A stretch of 64,000 nt of DNA from Candidatus Hadersleviella danica (lineage in GTDB: Bacteria > Chloroflexota > Anaerolineae > Promineifilales > Promineifilaceae), in the NCBI GenBank assembly GCA_016711405.1, contig JADJSZ010000001.1, positions 62,001 through 126,000 on the forward strand, in the 5' to 3' direction. The translations under genes were made by a program, and so were the position numbers. Within the stretch, counting starts at the first letter, position 1. Each line of letters begins with the position of its first letter. The notes beneath the pieces are model-generated. The model made no database searches, was not told the DNA's origin, and was given only the letters and a program-made list of their open reading frames with translations. Below, piece after piece: positions 17,871-24,469 of the stretch.

Positions 17871-17912
17871 TGTAATTAGACTGCAAGTTGGCGGATAATG
17901 TTCCAAATATGC
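17871..17912. repeat. Palindromic element 'TTAGACTGCA', copy b (one end only)
   Basis: ATTAGACTGCAAGTTGGCGG followed by ATAATGTTCCAAA matches the left half of the element at 20357. The right half is not recognisable. Confidence 0.5.
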
Positions 17913-17936
17913 CCATCTTATTTAAAAAATCGAAGG

Positions 17937-18282
17937 TTATGATGCCACTTCTGGCATGGCGGCTTGCTTCAGAATATCCGTCGCCCACTGATTGATGCTT
18001 TGGCTGTTAATTTCAGCGGCCGTGGCCACAGCCAGATGAATCTCAGGTGGAATGCGTAAAGTCAATTTGCCCGAATAAGAGCGTTGGGGTGTTTGACCGA
18101 ATTTTTTGGCATACTTCGAGGTAATGGTGTACCGCATCGTGAAACGCTGATTCGAGTTCGGCGACGGTACTGCCGTGAAAACCAACAATGTCGCGAATGC
18201 CGACAATGTGCCCCACGAAGATTTTATCTATGGGGTCGTATTCAACTTTTGCGGAATAGTTTTGGTAACTCATTTCATTCAT
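17937..18282 (-). CDS. hicB: HicB antitoxin; frameshift in the T6/A6 run at 18102-18107
   Basis: The N-terminal part (YSAKVEYDPIDKIFVGHIVG, then DIVGFHGSTVAELESAFHDA) is the HicB RNase-H-like fold. After an A run the other frame continues with SYSGKLTLRIPPEIHLAVAT and a ribbon-helix-helix-like tail (SINQWATDILKQA), the DNA-binding part found in longer HicBs. One base fewer in the run joins them into a ~114-residue antitoxin. The start overlaps the hicA stop (ATGA), so the two are translationally coupled. One CGGCCG is present. Confidence 0.85.
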
Positions 18283-18533
18283 GGTGTCACACCTGCCCTG
18301 TGTAAAAATTCGCGCACATCTTTGACACGATAACGCAATGCTTCTTTGCTGGGGTGCGGCCGATGAAAATCGGCACGTTGCCCATTCAAGATAAAAGTAA
18401 CCCGTGAACCACTCCCTTCAATCATTTCGCACTCCAATGCAACGAACAACGATTCGATACTGCGCCATTCGATATTGCCGTTGATGGGGTCAGCAAAAAT
18501 TGCGGCCAGCGTTTTGCGTTGCTTGGTGTTCAT
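18279..18533 (-). CDS. hicA: HicA-family toxin
   Basis: 84 residues, an mRNA-interferase-type double-stranded-RNA-binding fold. Start MNTKQRKTLAAIF, then IEWRSIESLFVALECEMIEG and the catalytic-type strand GSRVTFILNGQRADFHRPHP with the conserved His, ending YRVKDVREFLHRAGV. ATG 18533 gives the family length; the extra ten residues upstream are unsupported. Toxin-first order and 4-nt overlap with hicB are typical. Confidence 0.87.
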   Translation of the reverse strand: MNTKQRKTLAAIFADPINGNIEWRSIESLFVALECEMIEGSGSRVTFILNGQRADFHRPHPSKEALRYRVKDVREFLHRAGVTP

Positions 18534-18684
18534 TGTGGTTATGATAGCAGATTGTGCCGTCATTTTCTAGCATAAATTATGTCGGTTGGCCTTGCGGTAC
18601 AGTTATAGCATGTAGGGGAAAGGAGGGGACAACACCGCCGCTAACAAAGCCTGCGCCACCGCTGGGCGCAGGGAGAGGGGAAAG

Positions 18685-18721
18685 AAAACGGCCGTGTTGC
18701 GGGGGAAACACGGCCGTTTTG
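18685..18721. repeat. Dispersed hairpin repeat, copy 6
   Basis: AAAACGGCCGTGTTG, loop CGGGGG, AAACACGGCCGTTTT; one mismatch in the stem. The following GTCTACCTAT matches the flank of copy 1. Confidence 0.8.
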
Positions 18722-18738
18722 TCTACCTATAGCACAAA

Positions 18739-18850
18739 GACTAACGTTGGCTGCACCTGTACTGGCGCGGTTGACCAGAGGCTTTGCCAATCACCAAAAC
18801 GGTAGCCATCCAAAGCATCGCACCAGTGTCAGGTGGAAGCCATGTTAGGC
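18739..18850. other. attC-like recombination site 3 (112 bp, best-supported)
   Basis: End boxes GACTAAC and GTTAGGC pair 6 of 7. Reading inwards, the left arm TTGGCTGCACCTG and the reverse complement of the right arm, TGGCTTCCACCTG, match with single extra bases. Pairing resumes at ACTGGCGCGG/ACTGGTGCGA. Long imperfect pairing with unpaired extra bases on one arm and conserved GTTRRRY/RYYYAAC ends are the defining features of integron attC sites. It lies 3' of the VOC gene. Confidence 0.65.
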
Positions 18851-18984
18851 AAAATTTTCTTTGTGGCTATTTGAGTATCTTCTCAATAAACCGGGGGTAC
18901 GGGGTTTCCCTCATCTCGAGCGAGATGAACGTAGTGGCGCAATATATTGCGCCACTACTTGCGAGAAAGATACAATTTTTTGAC

Positions 18985-19335
18985 CTAAATTAACTGGTAG
19001 TAAGACAATTTGTTCCCCGTAAGGTCTTTAAAGTCAAAGTATCGTATCACCCCTTCAACTAATTCAACATCGCCTACGTCAGGCATAAGCTTTTTCACTT
19101 TCTTATGCATGGAATCTATATCCTTTGTCTCAAGACGGATAATAGACTCGCTTATCTTAAAGTCACTTGTTCCATCAAGTTGCAACCAAGTGTTCTCCAT
19201 CAGTTGTAATTCAATTACACCGGGCGCGGGATCCATGGTCTCAACCTCGCCAAGTAAAGTTTGATACCAGCGAGAAGCCTCTTCGACATCCTTAACCGCG
19301 ATGCCAATTGTTATGCTTGCAATGCTTTGTTTCAT
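18985..19335 (-). CDS. VOC (glyoxalase/dioxygenase) family protein
   Basis: A 116-residue single-domain vicinal oxygen chelate fold with two beta-alpha-beta-beta-beta modules: SITIGIAVKDVEEASRWYQT, then LQLDGTSDFKISESIIRLET and FDFKDLTGNKLSYYQL. The usual metal His/Glu positions are not clearly all present, so the activity (resistance protein, isomerase or binding protein) is open. Low GC, no CGGCCG. It lies 197 bp from, and on the same strand as, the AraC gene. Such AraC-VOC neighbours are common in Bacteroidota, a possible source. Confidence 0.75.
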   Translation of the reverse strand: MKQSIASITIGIAVKDVEEASRWYQTLLGEVETMDPAPGVIELQLMENTWLQLDGTSDFKISESIIRLETKDIDSMHKKVKKLMPDVGDVELVEGVIRYFDFKDLTGNKLSYYQLI

Positions 19336-19531
19336 ACCTTATATCTCCTATGTTTAGAATGTGGTTCATCAGTATCTTTCCAAAACATAGGGCTAAATTT
19401 TCCCCAGTATTTTTTTGTCAAGAGGGTTAGCCTGCTTACGCTAAGTTCTGGGGGCACGGAGTTTTGAGAAGATAGTTCATATTGTATAGAAGGTATGAGA
19501 ACAAGTATTGTAAAAAATGCGTCACGTTAAT

Positions 19532-20293
19532 TTACTTGTAGAAAAGAGAAGACAGAGCCATTTTTTCGTCGTTAAAAAACTCTTTGGGTGTTATCCCTGT
19601 AAATTCTTTAAAATCTTTGATGAAATGCGCCTGATCGTAATAATTGCTGTTGTAGGCAATTTCGACCAAACTCTCAGACTGTTGATTAAGCATCATTTTT
19701 AGTGCCGTTTGTAGCCTAATAACTTTACATAGTTGCTTTGGGCTAATACCTATCTGTTTTGTGAATTTTCTCTCTAGCTGACGCCTTTTCGATACGTCAT
19801 TTTTTAGCGTCTCCTTAATAGTGGTATTGCCACTGGTCAAAACCATAGTATCAATGGCTGCCTTTACGATATTGTCAATGCATACTTGGTCGTTCAGTCT
19901 TTTAAAGAAGTTTTCGATGATTTTTATTCTTGCTTTAGTGTCTTCTGCTTCAGTAATTTTTTGCTCCAGCTTTTTTGCAGTATCTTCGCCAAACAACAAA
20001 GTCAGCGGTGTTTCTTTATTTGCCAAATTTTTAATGGGTATTGACACGAAATTGGCAAAACCATAAGGATAAAAACAAACAGCAAAACAATTTACATACC
20101 CTGTTGGCTCGATAAAAAAGGGTTCGGTGATTTGCCCTAACACCATAGTACGTGGTTGGATGATGAATTTATCTTCCGACGTATACCGCTTTATATCGTC
20201 TCCAAGGATAAAAGCCATTTCTAAACAGCCTTCAGGAATAATTTGTTGTCTTTGATATCCTGCTTCTGCCTGAACTTCAAAGTCCAGTAGCAT
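19532..20293 (-). CDS. AraC-family transcriptional regulator
   Basis: 253 residues. The N-terminal cupin-like sensor (IIPEGCLEMAFILGDD, then MVLGQITEPFFIEPTGYVNC) is of the DUF6597 type. The C-terminal double HTH reads TIKETLKNDVSKRRQLERKF, GISPKQLCKVIRLQTAL and LVEIAYNSNYYDQAHFIKDF followed by KEFTGITPKEF, the standard AraC signature. It is markedly AT-rich with no CGGCCG, so probably acquired. It likely regulates the adjacent VOC gene or a stress response. Confidence 0.88.
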   Translation of the reverse strand: MLLDFEVQAEAGYQRQQIIPEGCLEMAFILGDDIKRYTSEDKFIIQPRTMVLGQITEPFFIEPTGYVNCFAVCFYPYGFANFVSIPIKNLANKETPLTLLFGEDTAKKLEQKITEAEDTKARIKIIENFFKRLNDQVCIDNIVKAAIDTMVLTSGNTTIKETLKNDVSKRRQLERKFTKQIGISPKQLCKVIRLQTALKMMLNQQSESLVEIAYNSNYYDQAHFIKDFKEFTGITPKEFFNDEKMALSSLFYK

Positions 20294-20356
20294 TTTATGA
20301 ATGCTCCTAAATCTGAATGTGGAGGATATGTTTATAGTTCATGGATTGGTGGAATT

Positions 20357-20474
20357 TATGTTATTAGACTGCAACTTGTCGGATAAGGTTCCAAATAGGT
20401 GGTTTAGGCTGTGCAATCTAATTCCAGTAATTCCAGTGTAAACGCCCCAAAAACTTGCCGTGTTGCAGTCTAAG
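20357..20474. repeat. Palindromic element 'TTAGACTGCA', copy c (fullest)
   Basis: Begins TTATTAGACTGCAACTTG and ends GTTGCAGTCTAAG, a 12-bp inverted repeat ~100 bp apart. A nested arm (GTGCAATCTAAT) at 20411-20423 also pairs with the left end. Internally it carries TCGGATAAGGTTCCAAATAG, shared with copies a and b. Confidence 0.55.
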
Positions 20475-20561
20475 CCGCTTGGGCAAAGTGTAGCAAACCA
20501 GTGGTCGTTGTCAACACGGCCGCATCCCTCCCTTTCCCCATACCGATTCACTCGCGGGAAT

Positions 20562-20599
20562 AAAACACGGCCGTGTTTCGGGGGAAACACGGCCGTTTT
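20562..20599. repeat. Dispersed hairpin repeat, copy 7
   Basis: AAAACACGGCCGTGTTT, loop CGGGGG, AAACACGGCCGTTTT, followed by the ATGTTCAACATTGCACAAT flank that precedes higA copies. Confidence 0.8.
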
Positions 20600-20622
20600 G
20601 CTTATGTTCAACATTGCACAAT

Positions 20623-20727
20623 TTACGCGACCATGAGCGGCTCAATACGTGCCACATCGCTCTCAATCAGTTGTGCCGCCTCCCACAAATCCACCGCCCG
20701 TTGCGCATTTAGCCAAAACTCGGCCGA
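20623..20727 (-). pseudogene. Truncated third higA copy (3' third only)
   Basis: Matches the last ~105 nt of higA at 16257 (stop, IEPLMVA region, then the AEFWLNAQRAVDLWE codons) and stops abruptly at CTCGGCCGA, where the DHFR-like gene begins. A breakpoint of recombination between repeats. Confidence 0.75.
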
Positions 20728-20729
20728 CA

Positions 20730-21323
20730 TCAACTTCCGGTAGGGATTGCCCCTGCACGCTCGTAATTCACCACAATCACCCCATGCGGCGTAACCTCAC
20801 TTTCCGTCACCTTAAACCCCATCGGAATCGTGCCATCTGCAAACAGCCGTTTGCCACTGCCCAACGTAACAGGATAAATCATCAGCCAAAACGAATCCAC
20901 CAAATCATGTTTGATAAGCGTTTGCAGGAGATGCCCACTGCCCCAAACATGCAAATCTGGCCCCTCTTGTTGCTTAATTTGGGCGACTTTTTCGGCAACA
21001 TCTCCGCTTAAAAACACAGACGGCCGCCATTCGCTGGATGTTACAGTATTCGAGGCAACATACTTAGTCGCCGCATTGACATTGGGCCATATATCCCCAT
21101 GTTCGGGCCAGTACGGCTCCCAAATCGCAAAGGTTTTGCGCCCCAGCAACAGGTCAAACGGCAAGTTCATCTGTCTTCTCAGAAGCGTTCCCAGAGCCGC
21201 GTCGGAATAGGGTGCCACCCACCCACCATACGCGAAGCCACCGCTGGTATCTTCTTCTGGCCCGCCGGGGGCTTGGATGACACCATCAAGGGAGATATGT
21301 TCAAGCACAATTACTTTTCTCAT
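20730..21323 (-). CDS. Dihydrofolate reductase-family protein (RibD C-terminal-like, YyaP/YwjB type)
   Basis: 197 residues. N-terminus [20 protein letters not shown] is the classical start of these reductase-fold proteins. [40 protein letters not shown] and [15 protein letters not shown] complete the nucleotide-binding fold. A good ribosome site (GGAGGAAC, 8 nt) precedes ATG 21323. The last residues ([10 protein letters not shown]) run into the higA breakpoint, so the natural C-terminus may have been replaced. Divergent from the merR gene, whose regulator may control it. Substrate unknown. Confidence 0.83.
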   Translation of the reverse strand: MRKVIVLEHISLDGVIQAPGGPEEDTSGGFAYGGWVAPYSDAALGTLLRRQMNLPFDLLLGRKTFAIWEPYWPEHGDIWPNVNAATKYVASNTVTSSEWRPSVFLSGDVAEKVAQIKQQEGPDLHVWGSGHLLQTLIKHDLVDSFWLMIYPVTLGSGKRLFADGTIPMGFKVTESEVTPHGVIVVNYERAGAIPTGS

Positions 21324-21406
21324 GACTAAGTTCCTCCAATATCTGGGTTACCCGAAATAGGTGGCTCACAAATTGGCAAAATTGCCATCAAAACTGATAA
21401 AGACCC

Positions 21407-21437
21407 TTGACTCTCCCCCATGGGCAGATTGTAAACT
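21407..21437 (+). promoter_or_regulatory. MerR-type promoter with long spacer and dyad operator
   Basis: TTGACT (21407-21412), a 19-bp spacer, and TAAACT (21432-21437). The imperfect palindrome TCTCCCCCATGGGCAGA (6 of 8 pairs) lies between them. A 19-bp spacer with a central dyad is the hallmark of promoters untwisted by MerR-family activators. Transcription would start about at the ATG (21445), giving a leaderless mRNA. Confidence 0.65.
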
Positions 21438-21444
21438 TTATTTT

Positions 21445-22269
21445 ATGAACATGCGAAAAGATTTGTTGTCCATTGGCACATTTGCCAACATGACGCGGCT
21501 CTCCATTAAGGCACTGCGGCTGTACGACCAATTAGGTCTCCTCCACCCGCACCATGTTGACCCACAGTCGGGCTATCGTTTCTACGAACAGAGCCAACTG
21601 GCGCGAGCGCGGATGATCCGCATGTTGCGCGATATGGATATGCCGCTGGCCACAATTCGGCAGTCGCTGGCGGTGCTCGCCTCCTCACCAGCGACGGCCG
21701 AATCGCTGGTGCGTGAATATCTGGCCATGCGCGAAAGGCAGATGGAGCAAATCAAACAGCAGGTTTCGCACTTTATTCATCTAATTCAACAGGAGAAAAA
21801 CCATATGAGTCTCGAAGTGAATGTCAAAAAAATCGCCACGCAACAGGTGTTGAGCATGACCTGCCACATCAAAGTCAATCAACTGGATGAAACCATCCGT
21901 CAATCTGTGTCTACAATGATGGACATGCTCAAAGAGCAGAATCTTGAAGGAACCGATGCACCGTTTGGTATCTTCCACGGCGCTATTAATGAAGAGGAAG
22001 ATGGCCCTATTGAAATTTGTCTACCTGCCAATGGCAATCTCAAAGGGAGCGACAGTGTGGAGGTCAAACAATTACAGGGGGGCGATGCCGCCTGTGTGAT
22101 GATGGTCGGCGCAGAAACAGACTTCCCCGCTATTTTAGGCGCTTATGATGCGGCCGCAGATTGGATTAACAAGAATGGTTATGCCACGGCCGAACCTCCC
22201 CGCGAAATATGGCACAGCGCACCGGGCGACGACCCGAAGATGGAGATTGTCTGGTTGTTCAAGTCATAA
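21445..22269 (+). CDS. MerR-family regulator with GyrI-like effector-binding domain (BmrR type)
   Basis: 274 residues. The winged HTH LLSIGTFANMTRLSIKALRL then YDQLGLLHPHHVDPQSGYRF is the MerR signature. A coiled-coil dimerisation helix follows (to ~residue 115), then a GyrI-like ligand domain (~residues 118-274, SLEVNVKKIATQQVLSMTC to EIVWLF) of the multidrug-sensing type. ATG 21445 was chosen because the MerR promoter -10 ends 8 nt upstream; the longer frame would start inside the operator. Contains three CGGCCG. Probably autoregulated and may control the divergent DHFR-like gene. Hairpin copy 8 follows as a likely terminator. Confidence 0.88.
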   Translation: MNMRKDLLSIGTFANMTRLSIKALRLYDQLGLLHPHHVDPQSGYRFYEQSQLARARMIRMLRDMDMPLATIRQSLAVLASSPATAESLVREYLAMRERQMEQIKQQVSHFIHLIQQEKNHMSLEVNVKKIATQQVLSMTCHIKVNQLDETIRQSVSTMMDMLKEQNLEGTDAPFGIFHGAINEEEDGPIEICLPANGNLKGSDSVEVKQLQGGDAACVMMVGAETDFPAILGAYDAAADWINKNGYATAEPPREIWHSAPGDDPKMEIVWLFKS

Positions 22270-22301
22270 AACTTTGCCTGTTGGGCGCAGGGAAGGGAAG
22301 G

Positions 22302-22338
22302 AAAACGGCCGTGTTTCGGGAGAAACACGGCCGTTTTT
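22302..22338. repeat. Dispersed hairpin repeat, copy 8, probable merR terminator
   Basis: AAAACGGCCGTGTTT, loop CGGGAG, AAACACGGCCGTTTT followed by further Ts. It lies 33 bp after the MerR stop and is preceded by the TGGGCGCAGGGA tract also seen before copy 6. Confidence 0.8.
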
Positions 22339-22488
22339 TTGTGAAGGGTAGTCAAGTTTTTAACCAGACCAAATAGATTGATTCACATTTTGCACCTTGC
22401 AATTCTGTGAATGAAGTGAATAGCTGATTTTAATCCCAACTTGCTAATCCTAAACCTATGCCCCTAAACTGGCTTCAATTAGCTGGGT

Positions 22489-23277
22489 TTAGACTGGTGC
22501 AAGGGTACCCGTCCAAATCAACCAACACAACACTGATTTTGCCAAAAGGCTCAGAATAATATAGGCGCGTTCGCCAAACAGATAATCCTTCCAAGGCCCC
22601 ACCTTTTTGTATTGCAAAACCATGTTGATGGCAAAAATGTTAAAGAAAACAAACAGTGTCGGTACGATAACATATACAAAATTCGGTGGCTTGGCATCGC
22701 CCGAATTAACCGCACCCACAAAGTACAACGTGATAACCACCCACGGAACCACCCCTGCAATACACCCATAAATGAATGCTGTCCAGTTGACCTTTTGGGT
22801 ATATTGATTATGCACTTCCATCATAATGCCAAATAGATTCATCGTGGCATTAAGCGTGAAGATGAGGATGAGGGCACCTAAATCCCAAATCCCAATCAAC
22901 ATTCCAATCAGCACAATCATCAATGAAGAACTAAGTGCATACTCATAAAACCGAACGGGGTTCATCCCTTTCTTCAGGTTTTCCACATAGCGGCCGTAGC
23001 CAATGGTCGCCAGATAGAAATGTGCCACGGCCGAGATGAGCAAGAACATCGCCACCGCTGGCCCAAAGGGCAGGTCATAAAACAGTTGCGCATTCGGAGA
23101 TAACGCGAAAGTGGCCGTGTCGAATTTTAGATAATTGGTGTAGATGGGGTAAGTCGTATCATTGCTCACCACTATCATAAGAACGCCTTGAATGAGGTGT
23201 AAAAAACCCATGATAAGATTAAAGCGTTTGAGACTAGAAAATTTTGTATTCATCTCTGCGGATATTTTCCCTTTCAT
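22489..23277 (-). CDS. Heliorhodopsin
   Basis: A 262-residue, seven-helix retinal protein of the heliorhodopsin family (inverted topology relative to type-1 rhodopsins). The Schiff-base lysine is in helix 7 (ILSLLAKSVLCWLIWTGTLA). The counterion Glu is in helix 3 (FYEYALSSSLMIVLIGM). The two His typical of the family are in LIMGFLHLIQG (helix 1) and AVAHFYLATIG (helix 2). GCIAGVVPWVVITLYFVG and YLFGERAYIILS are also family signatures. ATG 23277 is preceded by a purine-rich AAAAAGGAA; ATG 23253 is an alternative. It has two CGGCCG but a lower GC content than the core. A MITE sits 55 bp upstream. Role unknown: light sensing or signalling to a partner. Confidence 0.93.
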   Translation of the reverse strand: MKGKISAEMNTKFSSLKRFNLIMGFLHLIQGVLMIVVSNDTTYPIYTNYLKFDTATFALSPNAQLFYDLPFGPAVAMFLLISAVAHFYLATIGYGRYVENLKKGMNPVRFYEYALSSSLMIVLIGMLIGIWDLGALILIFTLNATMNLFGIMMEVHNQYTQKVNWTAFIYGCIAGVVPWVVITLYFVGAVNSGDAKPPNFVYVIVPTLFVFFNIFAINMVLQYKKVGPWKDYLFGERAYIILSLLAKSVLCWLIWTGTLAPV

Positions 23278-23331
23278 TTCCTTTTTCCCTTTTTTCCTTT
23301 TCTTGCGCTGGTTTTGGCAAGTGTCTAATGC

Positions 23332-23557
23332 CATTGGTTATAAGTTAAGCAATTTTCCAGAGTGTCAAGTGGCCATTTTGTGGCAAAAACTGAATTCCAT
23401 GAAGCCTTATTTCGACTAAATGCCCTTTGCGCTTTCCCTCTTTTGCCTTTTTGCAATAAAAATTTATTACAAAAGGGCAAAAAAACAATAAAGCAAATGA
23501 GGTTGGGTTTGTTTTCATTCTTGATTTTTGCCTAAAAACTTTAACTTATAACCAATG
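23332..23557. mobile_element. MITE-like element, 226 bp, with 17-bp terminal inverted repeats and 9-bp target duplication
   Basis: Left end CATTGGTTATAAGTTAA, right end its exact complement. It is flanked on both sides by GTCTAATGC (23323-23331 and 23558-23566), a perfect 9-bp target-site duplication. The interior is AT-rich with TTTTGCCTTTTTGCAATAAA hairpin-like tracts and codes for nothing. A transposase-less element mobilised in trans. It separates the heliorhodopsin from its former upstream sequence and so may supply or disrupt its promoter. Confidence 0.85.
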
Positions 23558-23585
23558 GTCTAATGCGTGGAAGATGCGACCTGCG

Positions 23586-24059
23586 TTAGCGGGTTCGCTT
23601 TATGGAATGGTTCGCCGTCTTTTTATTGAACTTCACAACTGCGGTGCGGTGCGCCTCCTCGATAAATGGCAAAATATCGGTAAAGCTCTCCTTCGTCGGA
23701 GATAGAATCTGAGCCCACCCCATCCAAGCATAGATGGGATGGGGCATAAACTCGTTAACACGCGTAAAGTCATGACCCGTGTTAACGATGCCGCCTTTTT
23801 TTGGCCTTGAAGGTTTGGGGCCAAATAGCCTCACATAGGTTTCGGCGCTCAGGCCAATTGCCACTCTGAACACCCCCTTGCGATTGAGGTTTGACGACTT
23901 ATCATTCTCGCCATCATGCTCTTTTATGGTGCAAAAATAAACACCGTTTGGAAGCAAGTTATCTGGATTGTAGAACAAAGCTGTTTCTCCCCAACTGGCT
24001 TTGGGAGCGACGCTCGGCAACATTGAAATAATTGTTTCCACAATTTCGTTAGGATTCAT
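23586..24059 (-). CDS. DUF6194 family protein
   Basis: 157 residues. The conserved core is visible: ALFYNPDNLLPNGVYFCTIK followed by EHDGENDKSSNL, GVFRVAIGLSAETYVRLFG, and MPHPIYAWMGWAQILSPT. This small family is of unknown function and is sporadically distributed. AT-rich, no CGGCCG. The stop codon is embedded in CGCTAACGC, a sequence of the kind that begins an attC site, but the MITE has inserted ~30 bp beyond, so the rest cannot be judged. Confidence 0.8.
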   Translation of the reverse strand: MNPNEIVETIISMLPSVAPKASWGETALFYNPDNLLPNGVYFCTIKEHDGENDKSSNLNRKGVFRVAIGLSAETYVRLFGPKPSRPKKGGIVNTGHDFTRVNEFMPHPIYAWMGWAQILSPTKESFTDILPFIEEAHRTAVVKFNKKTANHSIKRTR

Positions 24060-24469
24060 GTTCTCTCCTGACCGATAAGGAATGACGATTATTTAAGGTG
24101 AATTTTTCGAAGATTGGAAGAAAATTTTTAGAGCAAAGGGGCAAAGAACAAGGGTGGAAAAAGGTTTGGGAGCATGAATTTTGCTCGAGCAATTTTTCAT
24201 TTTTGTTCTTTTGCCTTTTTGCAATAAAACTTGATTCTGGCTTAAAAGCAACTTCAACTCACTTGAAATTGTATAAGTTGTTAAATCGTCATTCCTAATG
24301 ATTATCTAGTTTTTAGCCTAAATAAATGAATTTATTCAGGTTTGGTTTTAACGCAAGGGGCAAAAAGAAGCTCCTAAATCCTTTGCGTTTTTGCATTAAA
24401 AATGCCGATGGGTTCATCTAACCTATAACAACTCTCGCAACATCACACCTGAATGGTTGCCAACATTTT
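24060..24469. other. 410-bp gene-free stretch with an inverted-repeat element
   Basis: AGGAATGACGATT (24078-24090) and its complement AATCGTCATTCCT (24284-24296) bound a 219-bp AT-rich segment. Its interior shares TTTTGCCTTTTTGCAATAAA with the MITE at 23332, and its size is nearly the same. No target duplication could be found. A second stem (ACGCAAGGGGCAAAAAGA / TCCTTTGCGTTTTTGC) follows at 24348-24395 and could terminate transcription. Confidence 0.55.

Larger units (their letters stand above)
18534..18984. other. 451-bp gene-free stretch with hairpin copy 6 and attC-like site 3
   Basis: Apart from the hairpin (18685-18721) and the attC-like site (18739-18850) it holds a CGCTGGGCGCAGGGAGAGGG tract also seen before hairpin copy 8, and a GCGCCACTA...TAGTGGCGC inverted repeat near 18935-18960 (GTAGTGGCGCAATATATTGC), a good palindrome that could terminate transcription. 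No coding region is seen. Confidence 0.5.
20294..20729. other. 436-bp gene-free stretch holding repeat debris
   Basis: Consists of the TTAGACTGCA element (20357-20474), the CCATACCGATTCACTCGCGG segment shared with 14880-14910, hairpin copy 7 (20562) and a truncated higA (20623-20727). No intact gene is seen. Confidence 0.6.

Noticed and set aside
20339..20614. 91-codon minus-strand frame
   Set aside because: Composed entirely of the hairpin and TTAGACTGCA repeats.
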